From NCBI GenBank assembly GCA_947503835.1, contig CANNFM010000009.1, forward strand, positions 62,001 to 126,000: a DNA stretch of 64,000 nt, given 5' to 3'. The translations under genes were made by a program, and so were the position numbers. Positions 1 through 9,696 of the stretch are shown here, in pieces. The notes under the pieces were generated by a model that was given only the letters and a program-made list of their open reading frames with translations, did not search any database and was not told where the DNA came from. Every line of letters starts with the position of its first letter. Positions within the stretch are counted from its first letter, which is position 1. Source of the DNA: an uncultured Aquimarina sp. Lineage in GTDB: Bacteria > Bacteroidota > Bacteroidia > Flavobacteriales > Flavobacteriaceae.

Positions 1-1
1 A

Positions 2-223
2 GTAAGGATCAATCCCTTTAAATATTATTCTATCGGAGGCACTCAAGATAATTTTATTCATGTATTTGGTAATATTATGGAAGGTAGGAACGACGAACAA
101 AAAGCTAATCTTTCTAGAAAAATTGTGAGTACTCTTAAGTTGATGTTTCCAGATGTCCCAATACTATCTATAAATATTAGGGAATTTGAAAAATCTTCTT
201 ATGTCAAAAAATCTATGGTTTAG
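2..223 (+). CDS. 5-carboxymethyl-2-hydroxymuconate isomerase-like protein (C-terminal part)
   Basis: The last 73 residues of a gene that begins before the window. The reading frame is open from base 2 to a TAG at 221. The tail resembles the CHMI family of small tautomerase-fold isomerases: an FIHVFGNIMEGR stretch is followed by a K-rich helix and a C-terminal strand (ILSINIREFE). In that family the enzyme shifts a double bond in homoprotocatechuate breakdown, but flavobacterial members often stand alone and their substrate is unknown. The proline that would be catalytic at the N-terminus lies outside the window, so activity cannot be judged. It is transcribed towards the convergent molybdopterin oxidoreductase. 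Confidence 0.6.
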   Translation, partial: VRINPFKYYSIGGTQDNFIHVFGNIMEGRNDEQKANLSRKIVSTLKLMFPDVPILSINIREFEKSSYVKKSMV

Positions 224-298
224 CATAGTTCTTTGTCCAATTTTATAATTAAAAAGTCCTCCTGTACAGTGCAGGAACCAATTCTAAACAAAGCACTA

Positions 299-2458
299 CT
301 ATGCTATAATTTGTACAATCTGTCCAGAAAATGCCGCATTACCTGTTAAGTTGTCTATTCGATTATGATCTGAAATATCATTAAAACTTACTCCGGCAGC
401 ATGAGTTTCGGCTACTTTTAATTGAGACCCTTTTCTGGTATGTCCAAACCCATGAGGGATACTCACAACTCCAGGCATCATATTTTTGGTCACCTCTATC
501 GGAATTTTAATCTCACCTACTCTTGATTTTACCATGACCTCATCTTCTGTTTTGAGTCCTAATCGCTCTGCATCTTGAGTATTCATCATCACGGTACATC
601 TGTTTTTTCCACTGACTAGCTTATCTACATTATGCATCCAGGAATTATTACTTCGCAAATGTCTTCTTCCGATAAGACGAAATTCATTACCCTGTAATGT
701 ATCTTTTCCGTTAGAAAACTCAGCATGTAACGTCTCTAATTGCTCCAAAAATAAAGACGGCGCCAGATGAATTTTTTGGTCCTTGGTTCTTAACAACTTC
801 GGAAACATAGGAACTAGCGGTCCAAGGTCTATACCGTGTACTGATCTCTTAATCTTACCAAGGGTGAGGCCTGTAAATAATCGTTTTATACTACTAAATC
901 TACCATAAGGACCATTTAGCAAGGCTAATTTGAGTAACAATTTTGGTGTACTAATTCTATACAACCACGGTAATTTCTTTTTGGATAATCGTTTAGTTAA
1001 CCCCTTAAAGATCTGCCAGTCGTGTAATTGACCATCTTTTGGAGGAAACAGCGCTTCAGAAAATTTTGCGTTATTAGAAACGGCAAAAGCATTAAAGATA
1101 AGATCATAATGATCAACCTCTAATCCTGTCGTTGGCGGTAAAATGATATCGGCATGCTTGGTGGTTTCATTAAGATATATATCTATAGAAACCATAAACT
1201 CTAAATCATGTAAAGCTTTGTCTAAACGACCTCCATTAGGAGATGAGAGTACCGGATTACCTGCATGAGTAACCATAGCTTTGATCTGGCCTTTACCTTC
1301 GGTAATGATTTCATCCACCATGGTCGACACTGGCAATTCTCCCTGAAATTCTGGCAAGTCCTGCACCCTACTTTTCCATCGGTTGTATGGGGTATGTCCT
1401 ACTTTATTTTTTACCATTGGTACTGCCGGGTTTGTAAACATTGCCCCACCTTCGCTATCCAAGTTTCCTGTTACAATATTAATCAGATTAATCAGCCAAT
1501 TGCACAGTCCACCATATTCTTGAGTACTCACTCCCATTCTACCATATAGGACTGCTTTTTGGGTATTTAAATATTCGTTAGTAATGCGCCTAATATCTTC
1601 TACTGAGATTCCTGTGATTGATGAAACACTTTCGGGGGTATAAGGTGTAGCTATGGATATTACTTTATCAAGATCTACGACATGAGATGCTAACTTTTTT
1701 AGGTTGTATTTTTTTTCTGTGGTGATAATATGCAACATTGCCAGCAAGAAATACACATCGGTACCCGGTCGAATAAACAAATGCTCATCTGCCGATTTAG
1801 CAGTTTCGGTTTTTCGGGGATCGATTACAATATATTTACCACCACGTTGCTGGATATCTTTTAATCTTTTTTGCACCCCAGCTGCTGTCATGATACTACC
1901 ATTGGATGCTGACGGATTGGCTCCCATAACAATCATATATTCGGTTCTATTAATATCTGGGATCGGCATGATCATACCGTTACCAAACATAAAATGAGAA
2001 GCAAAATGATGTGGCAGTTGATCCATCGAGGTCGCACTATAGTTATTTTTAGAACGTATTGTTTTTTTTAAGTCAGCTACATACATCATAGCACCATAGT
2101 TATGTACGGTAGGGTTTCCAAAATAAAGCCCAATTGCATCGTTACCATGTTCATTTCTAATGGTATTAAGTCGTTTACCTACAATATCTAAAGCTTCTTC
2201 CCAGTCAATTTCCACAAACCCCGAACTTGTCTTTTTCAAGGGTTTTCGCAACCGATCAGGATCGTTATACATTTCTCCAATCACAGCTCCTTTGGGACAA
2301 ATACTACCTTTACTAAATGGATCTTTTTCATCCCCCTTTACACCAAGCACCTGCTTTCCATCGTGTTCTATCTCGAGTCCACACATAGCTTCACAGAAGT
2401 TACAGACTCTATAATGAGTATACTTTTTTGTTGGGGAAGTCGCTGAAGATGTATTCAT
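299..2458 (-). CDS. Molybdopterin-dependent oxidoreductase (formate dehydrogenase/DMSO reductase superfamily)
   Basis: 719 residues. An N-terminal [4Fe-4S] site is visible as C19, C22, C26 and C54 (VCNFCEAMCG, then GSICPKG). Molybdopterin-binding regions follow (MGANPSASNG, VIDPRKTETAKSAD, THAGNPVLSSPNGG), then a C-terminal molydopterin-dinucleotide-binding domain (from about residue 600, NTQDAERLGL). There is no Tat signal, so it is probably cytoplasmic. Near residues 140-160, where many relatives carry the Cys, Ser or SeCys metal ligand, the sequence reads SATSMDQLPHHFASHF and I see no cysteine, so the ligand is unclear. No electron-transfer subunit or cofactor gene lies beside it. The substrate cannot be inferred. 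It is divergent from an AraC regulator across a 186-bp gap. Confidence 0.85.
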   Translation of the reverse strand: MNTSSATSPTKKYTHYRVCNFCEAMCGLEIEHDGKQVLGVKGDEKDPFSKGSICPKGAVIGEMYNDPDRLRKPLKKTSSGFVEIDWEEALDIVGKRLNTIRNEHGNDAIGLYFGNPTVHNYGAMMYVADLKKTIRSKNNYSATSMDQLPHHFASHFMFGNGMIMPIPDINRTEYMIVMGANPSASNGSIMTAAGVQKRLKDIQQRGGKYIVIDPRKTETAKSADEHLFIRPGTDVYFLLAMLHIITTEKKYNLKKLASHVVDLDKVISIATPYTPESVSSITGISVEDIRRITNEYLNTQKAVLYGRMGVSTQEYGGLCNWLINLINIVTGNLDSEGGAMFTNPAVPMVKNKVGHTPYNRWKSRVQDLPEFQGELPVSTMVDEIITEGKGQIKAMVTHAGNPVLSSPNGGRLDKALHDLEFMVSIDIYLNETTKHADIILPPTTGLEVDHYDLIFNAFAVSNNAKFSEALFPPKDGQLHDWQIFKGLTKRLSKKKLPWLYRISTPKLLLKLALLNGPYGRFSSIKRLFTGLTLGKIKRSVHGIDLGPLVPMFPKLLRTKDQKIHLAPSLFLEQLETLHAEFSNGKDTLQGNEFRLIGRRHLRSNNSWMHNVDKLVSGKNRCTVMMNTQDAERLGLKTEDEVMVKSRVGEIKIPIEVTKNMMPGVVSIPHGFGHTRKGSQLKVAETHAAGVSFNDISDHNRIDNLTGNAAFSGQIVQIIA

Positions 2459-2644
2459 GTGATTTTGGTTTTAGAGTATGTATTGTCTTACTAAATGTAA
2501 GAAAAAGTCTTTAGTATATCCCTATCGCATATAAAATGGATAATAACTATATTTACAAATAGCTATAAACAAATACAAACAATATAGTGTGTACCCTTGT
2601 ATATCATGCTATTGCTGTATGTAATTCTAAACTAAAAAATCTAA

Positions 2645-3358
2645 ATGAACGTATTAGATTTTGACATAAAAAAAGGGATCTATAAATTCGAAATAGACGA
2701 TTTGAATTCTGATAATCATTCACACCCTGTTGTAGAAATCATTATGGCATCAAACGGATTTTTTTCATTAGAAAGTGGTAATCAAAAAGAAGAAAATGTA
2801 ATTTTTGCAATCATTGATTCTAACACAAAACATAAAGTAATTTCTAAAAATTGCACAGCCACTTTATTAATGATAGAAAGTTATAACGAATTATTAAGTA
2901 CATTTTTAAATCAACTTGGGATTGAACTAAGTAATGGTGTATTCATTAATAAAGATAATAGTCAAAATTCTAAATTATTAAAGGAAATAGAACTATTTAC
3001 CACCCACAAAGATTTAAAACAAATTAAAGATGTAAGAATTCAAAAATGCCTAGAAATTCTTGAAAATGATGAATTAGAATATGATACTATAATTTCTACA
3101 TTAAGATCTAAAGTTTTCTTATCTGAAAGTAGGTTATCTCATTTATTCAAAGAGAATATAGGAATTTCTATAAAGAAATACCTAGTATGGAATAAGTTAA
3201 AAAAAGCCATTCATTTAGTGTTAAACGAAAAGGTAACACTAACCGAAGCGTCTCTTCAAAGCGGTTTCTTTGATCAAGCTCACCTAAGTAATGCATTTAA
3301 AAACATATTAGGAATCACTCCATCAAAAGCTTACAATAGCAGAACCTTACAATTATAA
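2645..3358 (+). CDS. AraC family transcriptional regulator
   Basis: 237 residues. The N-terminal part (about 1-130) looks like a degenerate cupin-type sensing domain, with SHPVVEIIMASNGFFSLESG at its start. The C-terminal 100 residues form the two helix-turn-helix motifs of the AraC/XylS fold: SRLSHLFKENIGISIKKYLV, then TLTEASLQSGFFDQAHLSNA, with a closing GITPSKAY. Such proteins bind DNA as activators or repressors, and the ligand here is unknown. The gene is divergent from the molybdopterin oxidoreductase, which makes that gene one candidate target, but the positions alone do not prove it. A GNAT gene follows 40 bases downstream. Confidence 0.85.
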   Translation: MNVLDFDIKKGIYKFEIDDLNSDNHSHPVVEIIMASNGFFSLESGNQKEENVIFAIIDSNTKHKVISKNCTATLLMIESYNELLSTFLNQLGIELSNGVFINKDNSQNSKLLKEIELFTTHKDLKQIKDVRIQKCLEILENDELEYDTIISTLRSKVFLSESRLSHLFKENIGISIKKYLVWNKLKKAIHLVLNEKVTLTEASLQSGFFDQAHLSNAFKNILGITPSKAYNSRTLQL

Positions 3359-3398
3359 AAGATTTTATCATAATACCTTTGTCTCTAAAATATAAGCA

Positions 3399-3866
3399 AT
3401 GAAACAAAGAATTAGAAAAATCAAAAAAGAAGACATCCCAGCACTGAAATCAGTCTTAGACTCAAGTGAATTATTTCCATCAGAATTATTGGATGATATG
3501 ATATCTGATTACCTAACCAACCCTTCCTCACAAGATATTTGGTTTACAACAACAAACAAAGGAACACCAATATCTATAGGCTACTGCGCTCCCGAAAGAC
3601 TTACTGAAAGAACTTATAATCTGTATGCAATTGCTGTTGAAAAGAATGCACAGGGTAAAGGAATAGGCAAAGAAATGATGAGTTACATTGAAAACTTACT
3701 GAGAAAAAATGGGAATAGAATTCTAATTGTAGAAACATCAGGAACTAACGAATATAAATTGACCAGAGAATTCTATAAAAAATGTAACTATACACAAGAA
3801 GCCGTAATCAGAGAATTTTATGCAGAGAGAGATGATAAAGTAGTATTTTGGAAGAAGTTAAACTGA
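3399..3866 (+). CDS. GNAT family N-acetyltransferase
   Basis: 155 residues, a typical single GNAT domain. The acetyl-CoA binding strand and loop are seen as [20 protein letters not shown] (the Q/R-x-x-G-x-G/A motif), followed by [20 protein letters not shown], the usual end of the fold. The N-terminus ([20 protein letters not shown]) is the normal first strand and helix. The substrate amine is not predictable. A TACCTTTG box at 3374-3381, matching the Bacteroidota -7 consensus TAnnTTTG, lies 17 bases before the ATG. A matching -33 element is not obvious. Confidence 0.85.
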   Translation: MKQRIRKIKKEDIPALKSVLDSSELFPSELLDDMISDYLTNPSSQDIWFTTTNKGTPISIGYCAPERLTERTYNLYAIAVEKNAQGKGIGKEMMSYIENLLRKNGNRILIVETSGTNEYKLTREFYKKCNYTQEAVIREFYAERDDKVVFWKKLN

Positions 3867-3953
3867 AAAAAATAGCGTACAATAACCATTATACACAAAA
3901 ACTGTAACAAAAAGTCATATCGCTTATCTTTTAGTTATAAATTGAATTCTAAA

Positions 3954-4574
3954 ATGAATAGTAAACAGGTACGAATTTCTACGGGATATGTTTTTATGGC
4001 AGTATTTGCTATATTTATTGGGCTCTACCCCCTTAGGTTTATTGGTTTAGATTATAACGACGGTTTATTGGGTAGTAAATCATCTGCTCTATTAGATAGT
4101 TGGTTTTATTTAATTGCATTCTATACCCATATTTTTCTTGGTGGACTTGCTCTTATAAGTGGATTTTCTCAATTCTTTAAAAAATTGAGAATGAAGCGGC
4201 TTGGTCTTCACAGAGCTTTGGGTAAAGTATATATTATTTCGGTGATATGTAGTGGAATTGCTGGATTATGTATTGCTTTTTTTGCTGAAGGAGGTTTTAT
4301 CACTTCTCTTGGTTTTGGAATTTTGGCAATACTTTGGCTATTTACAACCATAAAAGCGTACACATCTATTAAAAACAAAGATATAGAAAATCATCAACAC
4401 TGGATGATACGTAGTTATGCTTTATGTTTTGCCGCTGTAACTTTACGAATTTATATGCCTATCTTTTTAGGAGGATTAGCCATGGATTTCATTCCGGCAT
4501 ACAAAATCATTGCTTGGCTATGTTGGATACCTAATCTGTTGGTCGCAGAATTTATGATTAGAATACCGAAATAA
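3954..4574 (+). CDS. DUF2306-type integral membrane protein
   Basis: 206 residues from the ATG at 3954; a TTG four codons upstream at 3942 is also in frame but less likely. Five or six hydrophobic segments are visible, including GYVFMAVFAIFIGLYPLRF, a TH-containing segment YLIAFYTHIFLGGLALISGF and ILAILWLFTTIKAY. The HRALGKVYIISVICSG and ENHQHWMIRSYALCFAAV stretches match the pattern I know from DUF2306 proteins, which have conserved histidines in or near membrane helices. Family function is not established. It stands alone, convergent with the DUF1569-like gene, whose stop is 1 base away. Confidence 0.65.
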   Translation: MNSKQVRISTGYVFMAVFAIFIGLYPLRFIGLDYNDGLLGSKSSALLDSWFYLIAFYTHIFLGGLALISGFSQFFKKLRMKRLGLHRALGKVYIISVICSGIAGLCIAFFAEGGFITSLGFGILAILWLFTTIKAYTSIKNKDIENHQHWMIRSYALCFAAVTLRIYMPIFLGGLAMDFIPAYKIIAWLCWIPNLLVAEFMIRIPK

Positions 4575-4575
4575 T

Positions 4576-5115
4576 TTATTCTTTCAAAATATCTTTAACA
4601 ATCTTTAGATGGTGTCGGGTATGAATTTCGATAAAACGTTTAGCTTGCTTTTTATTTAATTGATCAAAAAACGGATGCTTAAAATTCGATTTATCATCCA
4701 TGGCCTCTAAGTTATCTAATTTATCCCTGGCTATTGCCAATTGAGAAACAATATCATCAGTTTTTATTGTCTCTGGCGGTAATACCGACTTGGGCGATTG
4801 TGCCCTACCTCTGGGTATAAACCCAAAAGTAAAAGAAAATGTACGAGCTATATTAAATTTTCTTTTATAGGCTTCCGGGTTTGATATTTGTAAGGAATCA
4901 CAAATCCCATTAATAACTTTTAGGCTATGATCAAGGTGCCATCCTACAGCCACTTTAGAAACTTCTTTATTAAGGCTATCTCTATGGATAAGGTAATGTT
5001 CTATTTTATTTAATTCGCTGGTCATAAAATTATTTTTTGAAGGTTGGCTAAATACGCTAACAGCACCTATGATAATAAGGCTTAAGATAAGGGTTGTTGT
5101 TATTATTATTTTCAT
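4576..5115 (-). CDS. Exported DUF1569 (DinB-like) protein
   Basis: 179 residues with an N-terminal hydrophobic segment (IIITTTLILSLIIIGAVSVF), so probably exported or membrane anchored. The rest fits a four-helix DinB/DUF1569 bundle. WHLDHSLKVI carries the first conserved histidine pair, and IEIHTRHHLKIVKDIL near the end gives the last histidines of a likely metal triad. The family includes metal-dependent transferases, but a specific reaction cannot be named. It lies 26 bases downstream of the TonB receptor gene on the same strand, so the two may be cotranscribed. Confidence 0.6.
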   Translation of the reverse strand: MKIIITTTLILSLIIIGAVSVFSQPSKNNFMTSELNKIEHYLIHRDSLNKEVSKVAVGWHLDHSLKVINGICDSLQISNPEAYKRKFNIARTFSFTFGFIPRGRAQSPKSVLPPETIKTDDIVSQLAIARDKLDNLEAMDDKSNFKHPFFDQLNKKQAKRFIEIHTRHHLKIVKDILKE

Positions 5116-5141
5116 GATGTTGATTTTAAATATTTATAGCG

Positions 5142-7526
5142 TTAAAACTGAAATCTATACCCGAAATCAGGAAAGAATCCGATCTGGTCCACTTGGTCTA
5201 CTTGATTTGTTAACCTGTTGTATCGTCGCGTAAATACATTTTCGTTACTTGTAATATTTTGCAAATCCACATAAAATTGATGCGAGCGTTTTTTTGACCT
5301 GCTATTTATTTTATATCCAAATTTCACATCCCATCTAAAATAATCATCAATCTGTTCACTAAACGCAATGTCTTCCTGTAAGATTTCGAATCCTGCCTGT
5401 TGAGAAGCTTCAAGGTCAACGGGAGTAAAATATCTTCCGCCAGAAAATGTAACTCGTGTATCAAAAAACAGTACATCTTTTTGAGATTTCCCCATTTTAA
5501 ATTCTTTACCCGCTAAAAAATTAACCACCTGACCATTATTAAAAGGGGTATTACGTTCTATCCCATCACTGCCTTCGTATTTACTTTCAAAGAAAGAAGC
5601 GGTTAATAAACCATAGTATCCTTTGCTAAAAAACTTTTCTAGAGTTAATTCGACCCCTTGATTAAAACCAGTTCCTTCACTAATTAAGGACACCCGGTCA
5701 TTTTCAAACCCAAAGTCAGCTCCTTCGGTTAACGAAGAATAACTAGACGAGAACGATTCTATGGCTGCATTGTTTATGGCCTGATAATACACTTCTATTT
5801 TACCTCTCCAACCTTTGCTAATATGTACATCATACCCTAAAACATAATGACTACTTCTTACAAAATCAAGATCTCTATTGGTTTGTACCAGTTCACCATT
5901 GATTTCTTCGTTTAAAAATAGTAGTGGTAAAGAAACCGGTTGATGATGCATCCCATACCCTAAACTAAGACTATGATTTTGGCCTGCTTTATACGATAAC
6001 CCAGCTCTTGGTTCGAAAACAAATTGTTCACTTAATGTACTATACTGACTGTGTACACCGGCATTAAGTGTAAGGTTTTTTGTAAGCCTAAATTGTCCTT
6101 GTATATAGGGTTGTATAATACTTAAATCTTCGTCAATATCTCTAAATGTAAATAAATCCGGATCACCGTCACCATCAATATCTGCTTGTTCTTCGCGATC
6201 ACGTTCGAGTAATTCTACACCAAAATTTTCTATCAAAATTCCAGTTCGTAGGGTACTCTTATTATTTAGTTTAGAATTAAAAAGTGTAGATAATGAATAA
6301 CGTGTTTCTCTATTATCAGCTTCAGTATATCGTATAATTCTTTCTTGCGGAGTATCCTTATCTATAAAGCGATCGGCTTTAAAATCATTGGAACTCAATG
6401 AACCCGATGCGATTGTTCTTAAAAAAGAGTTTTTACCAATATTGATTTGATGTTTTACCCCAACAATTCCAAAACCCGATTCTACAAAAGTATTTTCATC
6501 TTCGGCTGCAAAAAGATCATCTTCATCAATATCATCTCCTAAGAACTCTATATCTGAATTTCCTAAAATTCCGAACACAGAAAAATTACCTAGTTTTCCT
6601 TTTCCAAGATCAATATTAAAGGATATATCATTATAATTTGGTGTTGCCGAAGTTCCTCCTGCTCCACCTCCAATTAAGCTAATCAAAGAGTATCTTCCGG
6701 CAACTAAAAAAGAACCTTTATTGCTACCCAAAGGACCTTCTGCCATAGCTTCAACTCCGGTAAAAACTCCTACTTGTCCTGTAAACTCATAGTCGTCTTG
6801 GTTTCCTTTTCTAAAACCAAGATCAAACACTCCGCCGATAGCATTACCATATTCTGCAGGAAATGCAGAAGTAATAAAATCTGAATTCTTCAAAAGATTT
6901 GGATTTAATGCAGATACAGGCCCTCCCGTGGTACCTGCTGTCGAAAAATGGTTGGGACTAGGAATAGGCACCCCTTCTAATCGCCACAGCAACCCTACTG
7001 GCGAATTGCCTCGTACAACGATATCATTACGACTATCATCCGGTGCAGATACTCCCGCAAAATTTGCCGCTAATCGGCCAACATCACTTCTACCTCCAGA
7101 AAAACGTGTTACCTCTTCTACTCCGAACTGGCGAGCAGAAACCGATGCTAATTTATTAATAGCTTTTGCTTTTGCATTACTATTCGTGATAATCACTTCA
7201 TCTAACTGATCAAAAGCCTCGATAAGCGGTACATTCACCACAGCATCTTTACCCGAAGTGACTACAATATTAGGCAAGGTCACAGATTCAAAGCCAATAT
7301 AGCTCACCCGTATTGTTTGACGTCCTAGCGGAACAGCCTCTAAGGTAAAATAACCATTACTATCGGTAACCACCCCATTAGGCTGTTCTACATTTAATAA
7401 TTCTATAGTAGCGCCAATCAAAGGAATTTCTGACTGCTTATCGATAATAGTACCTTTAATTACGCCAGTTTGGGCATTTGTAATGTATGTTATTGAAATA
7501 CATAAGATAAAAACAATCTTTTTCAT
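5142..7526 (-). CDS. TonB-dependent outer membrane receptor with carboxypeptidase-like N-terminal domain
   Basis: 794 residues from the ATG at 7526, chosen because it begins a clean signal peptide (MKKIVFILCISITYITNAQ); an in-frame start 16 codons upstream would bury it. After the signal comes a CarboxypepD_reg-like beta domain (GVIKGTIIDKQSEIPLIGAT, residues about 20-105), then the plug (about 115-240, with DVGRLAANFAGVSAPDDSRN and DIVVRGNSPVG) and a 22-stranded barrel ending in an aromatic residue (DFGYRFQF). No SusD partner is present, so it is probably not a classical glycan Sus pair. The ligand is unknown. It is divergent from the LytS-type kinase at 7787. Confidence 0.88.
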   Translation of the reverse strand: MKKIVFILCISITYITNAQTGVIKGTIIDKQSEIPLIGATIELLNVEQPNGVVTDSNGYFTLEAVPLGRQTIRVSYIGFESVTLPNIVVTSGKDAVVNVPLIEAFDQLDEVIITNSNAKAKAINKLASVSARQFGVEEVTRFSGGRSDVGRLAANFAGVSAPDDSRNDIVVRGNSPVGLLWRLEGVPIPSPNHFSTAGTTGGPVSALNPNLLKNSDFITSAFPAEYGNAIGGVFDLGFRKGNQDDYEFTGQVGVFTGVEAMAEGPLGSNKGSFLVAGRYSLISLIGGGAGGTSATPNYNDISFNIDLGKGKLGNFSVFGILGNSDIEFLGDDIDEDDLFAAEDENTFVESGFGIVGVKHQINIGKNSFLRTIASGSLSSNDFKADRFIDKDTPQERIIRYTEADNRETRYSLSTLFNSKLNNKSTLRTGILIENFGVELLERDREEQADIDGDGDPDLFTFRDIDEDLSIIQPYIQGQFRLTKNLTLNAGVHSQYSTLSEQFVFEPRAGLSYKAGQNHSLSLGYGMHHQPVSLPLLFLNEEINGELVQTNRDLDFVRSSHYVLGYDVHISKGWRGKIEVYYQAINNAAIESFSSSYSSLTEGADFGFENDRVSLISEGTGFNQGVELTLEKFFSKGYYGLLTASFFESKYEGSDGIERNTPFNNGQVVNFLAGKEFKMGKSQKDVLFFDTRVTFSGGRYFTPVDLEASQQAGFEILQEDIAFSEQIDDYFRWDVKFGYKINSRSKKRSHQFYVDLQNITSNENVFTRRYNRLTNQVDQVDQIGFFPDFGYRFQF

Positions 7527-7786
7527 AATAGTATTGGATTTTGAAGATTTCATCCAAAACTGCATACTTATCAAAAAGATTGAAAATAGAATATCTTGAA
7601 TCGTCAGTTTTTAATTTGAAATGATAAATATCTGTTTTAATACTATTCATCGATTCTGAAAGTCTATTTTTCAAGTCAGGTCAAATTAGTTACGATTCAA
7701 CCCTTAATATGACAATTGAATATTGCTGTAAACGATTTTTGTATATCAGTTATGTATCTTTATCATACTAATTGCTAGTACTGTAT

Positions 7787-8866
7787 ATGATTTCAAAAAC
7801 ATACATAAAAAAATTTGCAATCCGCTTTCTTATCATTAATGTGATTTACTTTTTAGTAAAATTGACTATAAATGATGAAGATGATACGCTTATGTTTGAT
7901 CCTACTGGTATCTTCTACTATTTTAGTGCTTTTTTTCTTCTTATGCTTGCCTGGGAAACCAATGATTGGTTGATACGTCGTGAACTAGATTTAGACATTG
8001 ATCGAAGTTTAGATATCTCAAATGGTTTTAAAATTTTGGGAATTAACTTGCTTATTGTTCTTCCCGTTGCGGCATTACTTTATTATGTTGCCATTTTTGA
8101 ATTAGAACACATATGTCAGATAGATGCCGATGACCCCTGGCTACGATTTAGGATCGACTTTTTTAGAGCTACTATTTTGGGGTTTGCCGCTATTCTTTTA
8201 AATATGTTTTACTATGCGCTTAAACAGAAAAAAGAGTTAGAAAATACGATGAACAAGTTTAAAAAGGAAGCTATGACTTCAAAATATAAGTCATTAAAAA
8301 ATCAAATTAGCCCACATTTTTTGTTTAACAGCCTTAATACATTAACATCTCTAATGTATGAAGACAGAGATTTAGCCTCAGATTTTGTATCTCGATTAGC
8401 TTCGTGTTATCGATATATTCTTGACAATAGAGAAGAAGATTTGGTTAGTCTCGAGAAAGAACTTAGCTTTTTAGATTCTTTCATTTTTATGATGAATGTG
8501 AGACATGAAGGAGCGCTAAGTATTACTACACATATTTCTATTGATCCCAAAGAATATGTAATCCCTACATTAACTTTACAAATGTTGGTTGAAAATGCAC
8601 TAAAACATAATTATTACTCAAAAGAAAAGCCACTGGAAATTAGTATTTTTTCTATGGATAAAAATAGCATTGTAATACAGAACAATCTACATGTAAGGCA
8701 ACAAAAGGAGGAGTCTACAAAATTAGGGTTAAAAAATATACAAAAGAGATATGCATTTTATACAAATCAAAAAGTAAAGATAGAAACCGAGCATGGCTTT
8801 TTTAAAGTTACTATTCCTCTTTTGTCAAAAGATATAAAAGATGTTTCTATTATAAAAGTTTCCTGA
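7787..8866 (+). CDS. LytS-type sensor histidine kinase
   Basis: 359 residues from the ATG at 7787; a TTG at 7772 is in frame but less likely. Four hydrophobic segments occupy residues about 10-145. A short coiled linker (KQKKELENTMNKFKKEA) leads to a His_kinase domain of the LytS/YehU class, with NQISPHFLFNSLNTLTSLMY carrying the phospho-accepting histidine (about H177). The ATP-binding part contains LTLQMLVENALKHNYYS (N box) and GLKNIQKRYAFY. It passes phosphate to the LytTR regulator that starts one base after its stop, so the two form one operon. The signal sensed is unknown. Confidence 0.9.
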   Translation: MISKTYIKKFAIRFLIINVIYFLVKLTINDEDDTLMFDPTGIFYYFSAFFLLMLAWETNDWLIRRELDLDIDRSLDISNGFKILGINLLIVLPVAALLYYVAIFELEHICQIDADDPWLRFRIDFFRATILGFAAILLNMFYYALKQKKELENTMNKFKKEAMTSKYKSLKNQISPHFLFNSLNTLTSLMYEDRDLASDFVSRLASCYRYILDNREEDLVSLEKELSFLDSFIFMMNVRHEGALSITTHISIDPKEYVIPTLTLQMLVENALKHNYYSKEKPLEISIFSMDKNSIVIQNNLHVRQQKEESTKLGLKNIQKRYAFYTNQKVKIETEHGFFKVTIPLLSKDIKDVSIIKVS

Positions 8867-8867
8867 G

Positions 8868-9626
8868 ATGACTGCAGTAATTATTGAAGATGAAAATATT
8901 GCGTCCCGACGCCTGGCTAATCTTATTGCAGAGCTGGCACCAGAAATAGAGATAGCCGGTCAGATCACTTCTGTCGAAAATGGACGTCTTTGGTTTGATA
9001 ACAACCCATTACCAGATCTTATTTTTCTTGATATTCAGCTTAATGATGGATATGGTTTTGATATTCTGGATTTTTTAGAGGATCATCCTCCGGTTATATT
9101 TACTACCGCCTATAATGAATATGCAATAAGAGGCTTTAAATACAATGGTCTGGATTATCTATTAAAACCCATTGATAAAAAGGATTTAAAGAATGCATTA
9201 GCAAAATATCGTAAAAATCATACCGATAATACTCCACCAATAGATCAAGATCAGTTGGAGCGGATAAAAAAGTTATTCAATAAAGAATACAAAAAGCGTT
9301 TTATGATAAAAGTAGGTAATCACTTTAATACATTTAATGTAGAAGATATCGCCTATTTCAAATCTCATGATGGTATCATTTTCTTGTATTCCTATACTGG
9401 ACAACAATATCCTATAGAGTATTCTATTGATCAATTAGAGGAAATCTTAGACCCTGTTCATTTTTTTAGAATTAATAGAAAATATATGGTATCTGTGAAA
9501 GCAGTTATCGAAATCCATAGTTATTTTAATAGTCGATTATTACTGAAGCTAAAACCTCGGGACGAAGAGCAAATCATAGTATCCAGAGAGCGTACTTCTA
9601 ATTTTAAAAAATGGTTAGATTTATAG
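8868..9626 (+). CDS. LytTR family response regulator
   Basis: 252 residues. Receiver domain 1-120, with acidic residues near 7-9, phosphorylation site D55 (LIFLDIQLNDG) and the conserved lysine in LLKPIDKKDL. A C-terminal LytTR DNA-binding domain (about 145-250) includes VEDIAYFKSHDGIIFLYSY, FFRINRKYMVSVKAV and a final IIVSRERTSNFKKWL. It starts one base after the kinase stop and is followed by a strong hairpin terminator. The target genes are unknown. The divergent TonB receptor is a reasonable candidate by position only. Confidence 0.92.
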   Translation: MTAVIIEDENIASRRLANLIAELAPEIEIAGQITSVENGRLWFDNNPLPDLIFLDIQLNDGYGFDILDFLEDHPPVIFTTAYNEYAIRGFKYNGLDYLLKPIDKKDLKNALAKYRKNHTDNTPPIDQDQLERIKKLFNKEYKKRFMIKVGNHFNTFNVEDIAYFKSHDGIIFLYSYTGQQYPIEYSIDQLEEILDPVHFFRINRKYMVSVKAVIEIHSYFNSRLLLKLKPRDEEQIIVSRERTSNFKKWLDL

Positions 9627-9632
9627 CACGGC

Positions 9633-9660
9633 AAAAACGCCCCTATACAGGGGCGTTTTT
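9633..9660 (+). terminator. Rho-independent terminator of the LytS/LytTR operon
   Basis: A 10-bp perfect stem, AAAACGCCCC pairing with GGGGCGTTTT around a TATACA loop, ends in a run of T and starts a few bases after the LytTR stop. Because the left arm begins with a run of A, it could also stop transcription from the convergent hsp20 gene. Confidence 0.9.
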
Positions 9661-9696
9661 CAAACATTAATTAACTAAATAAAATCTCAAATCAAC

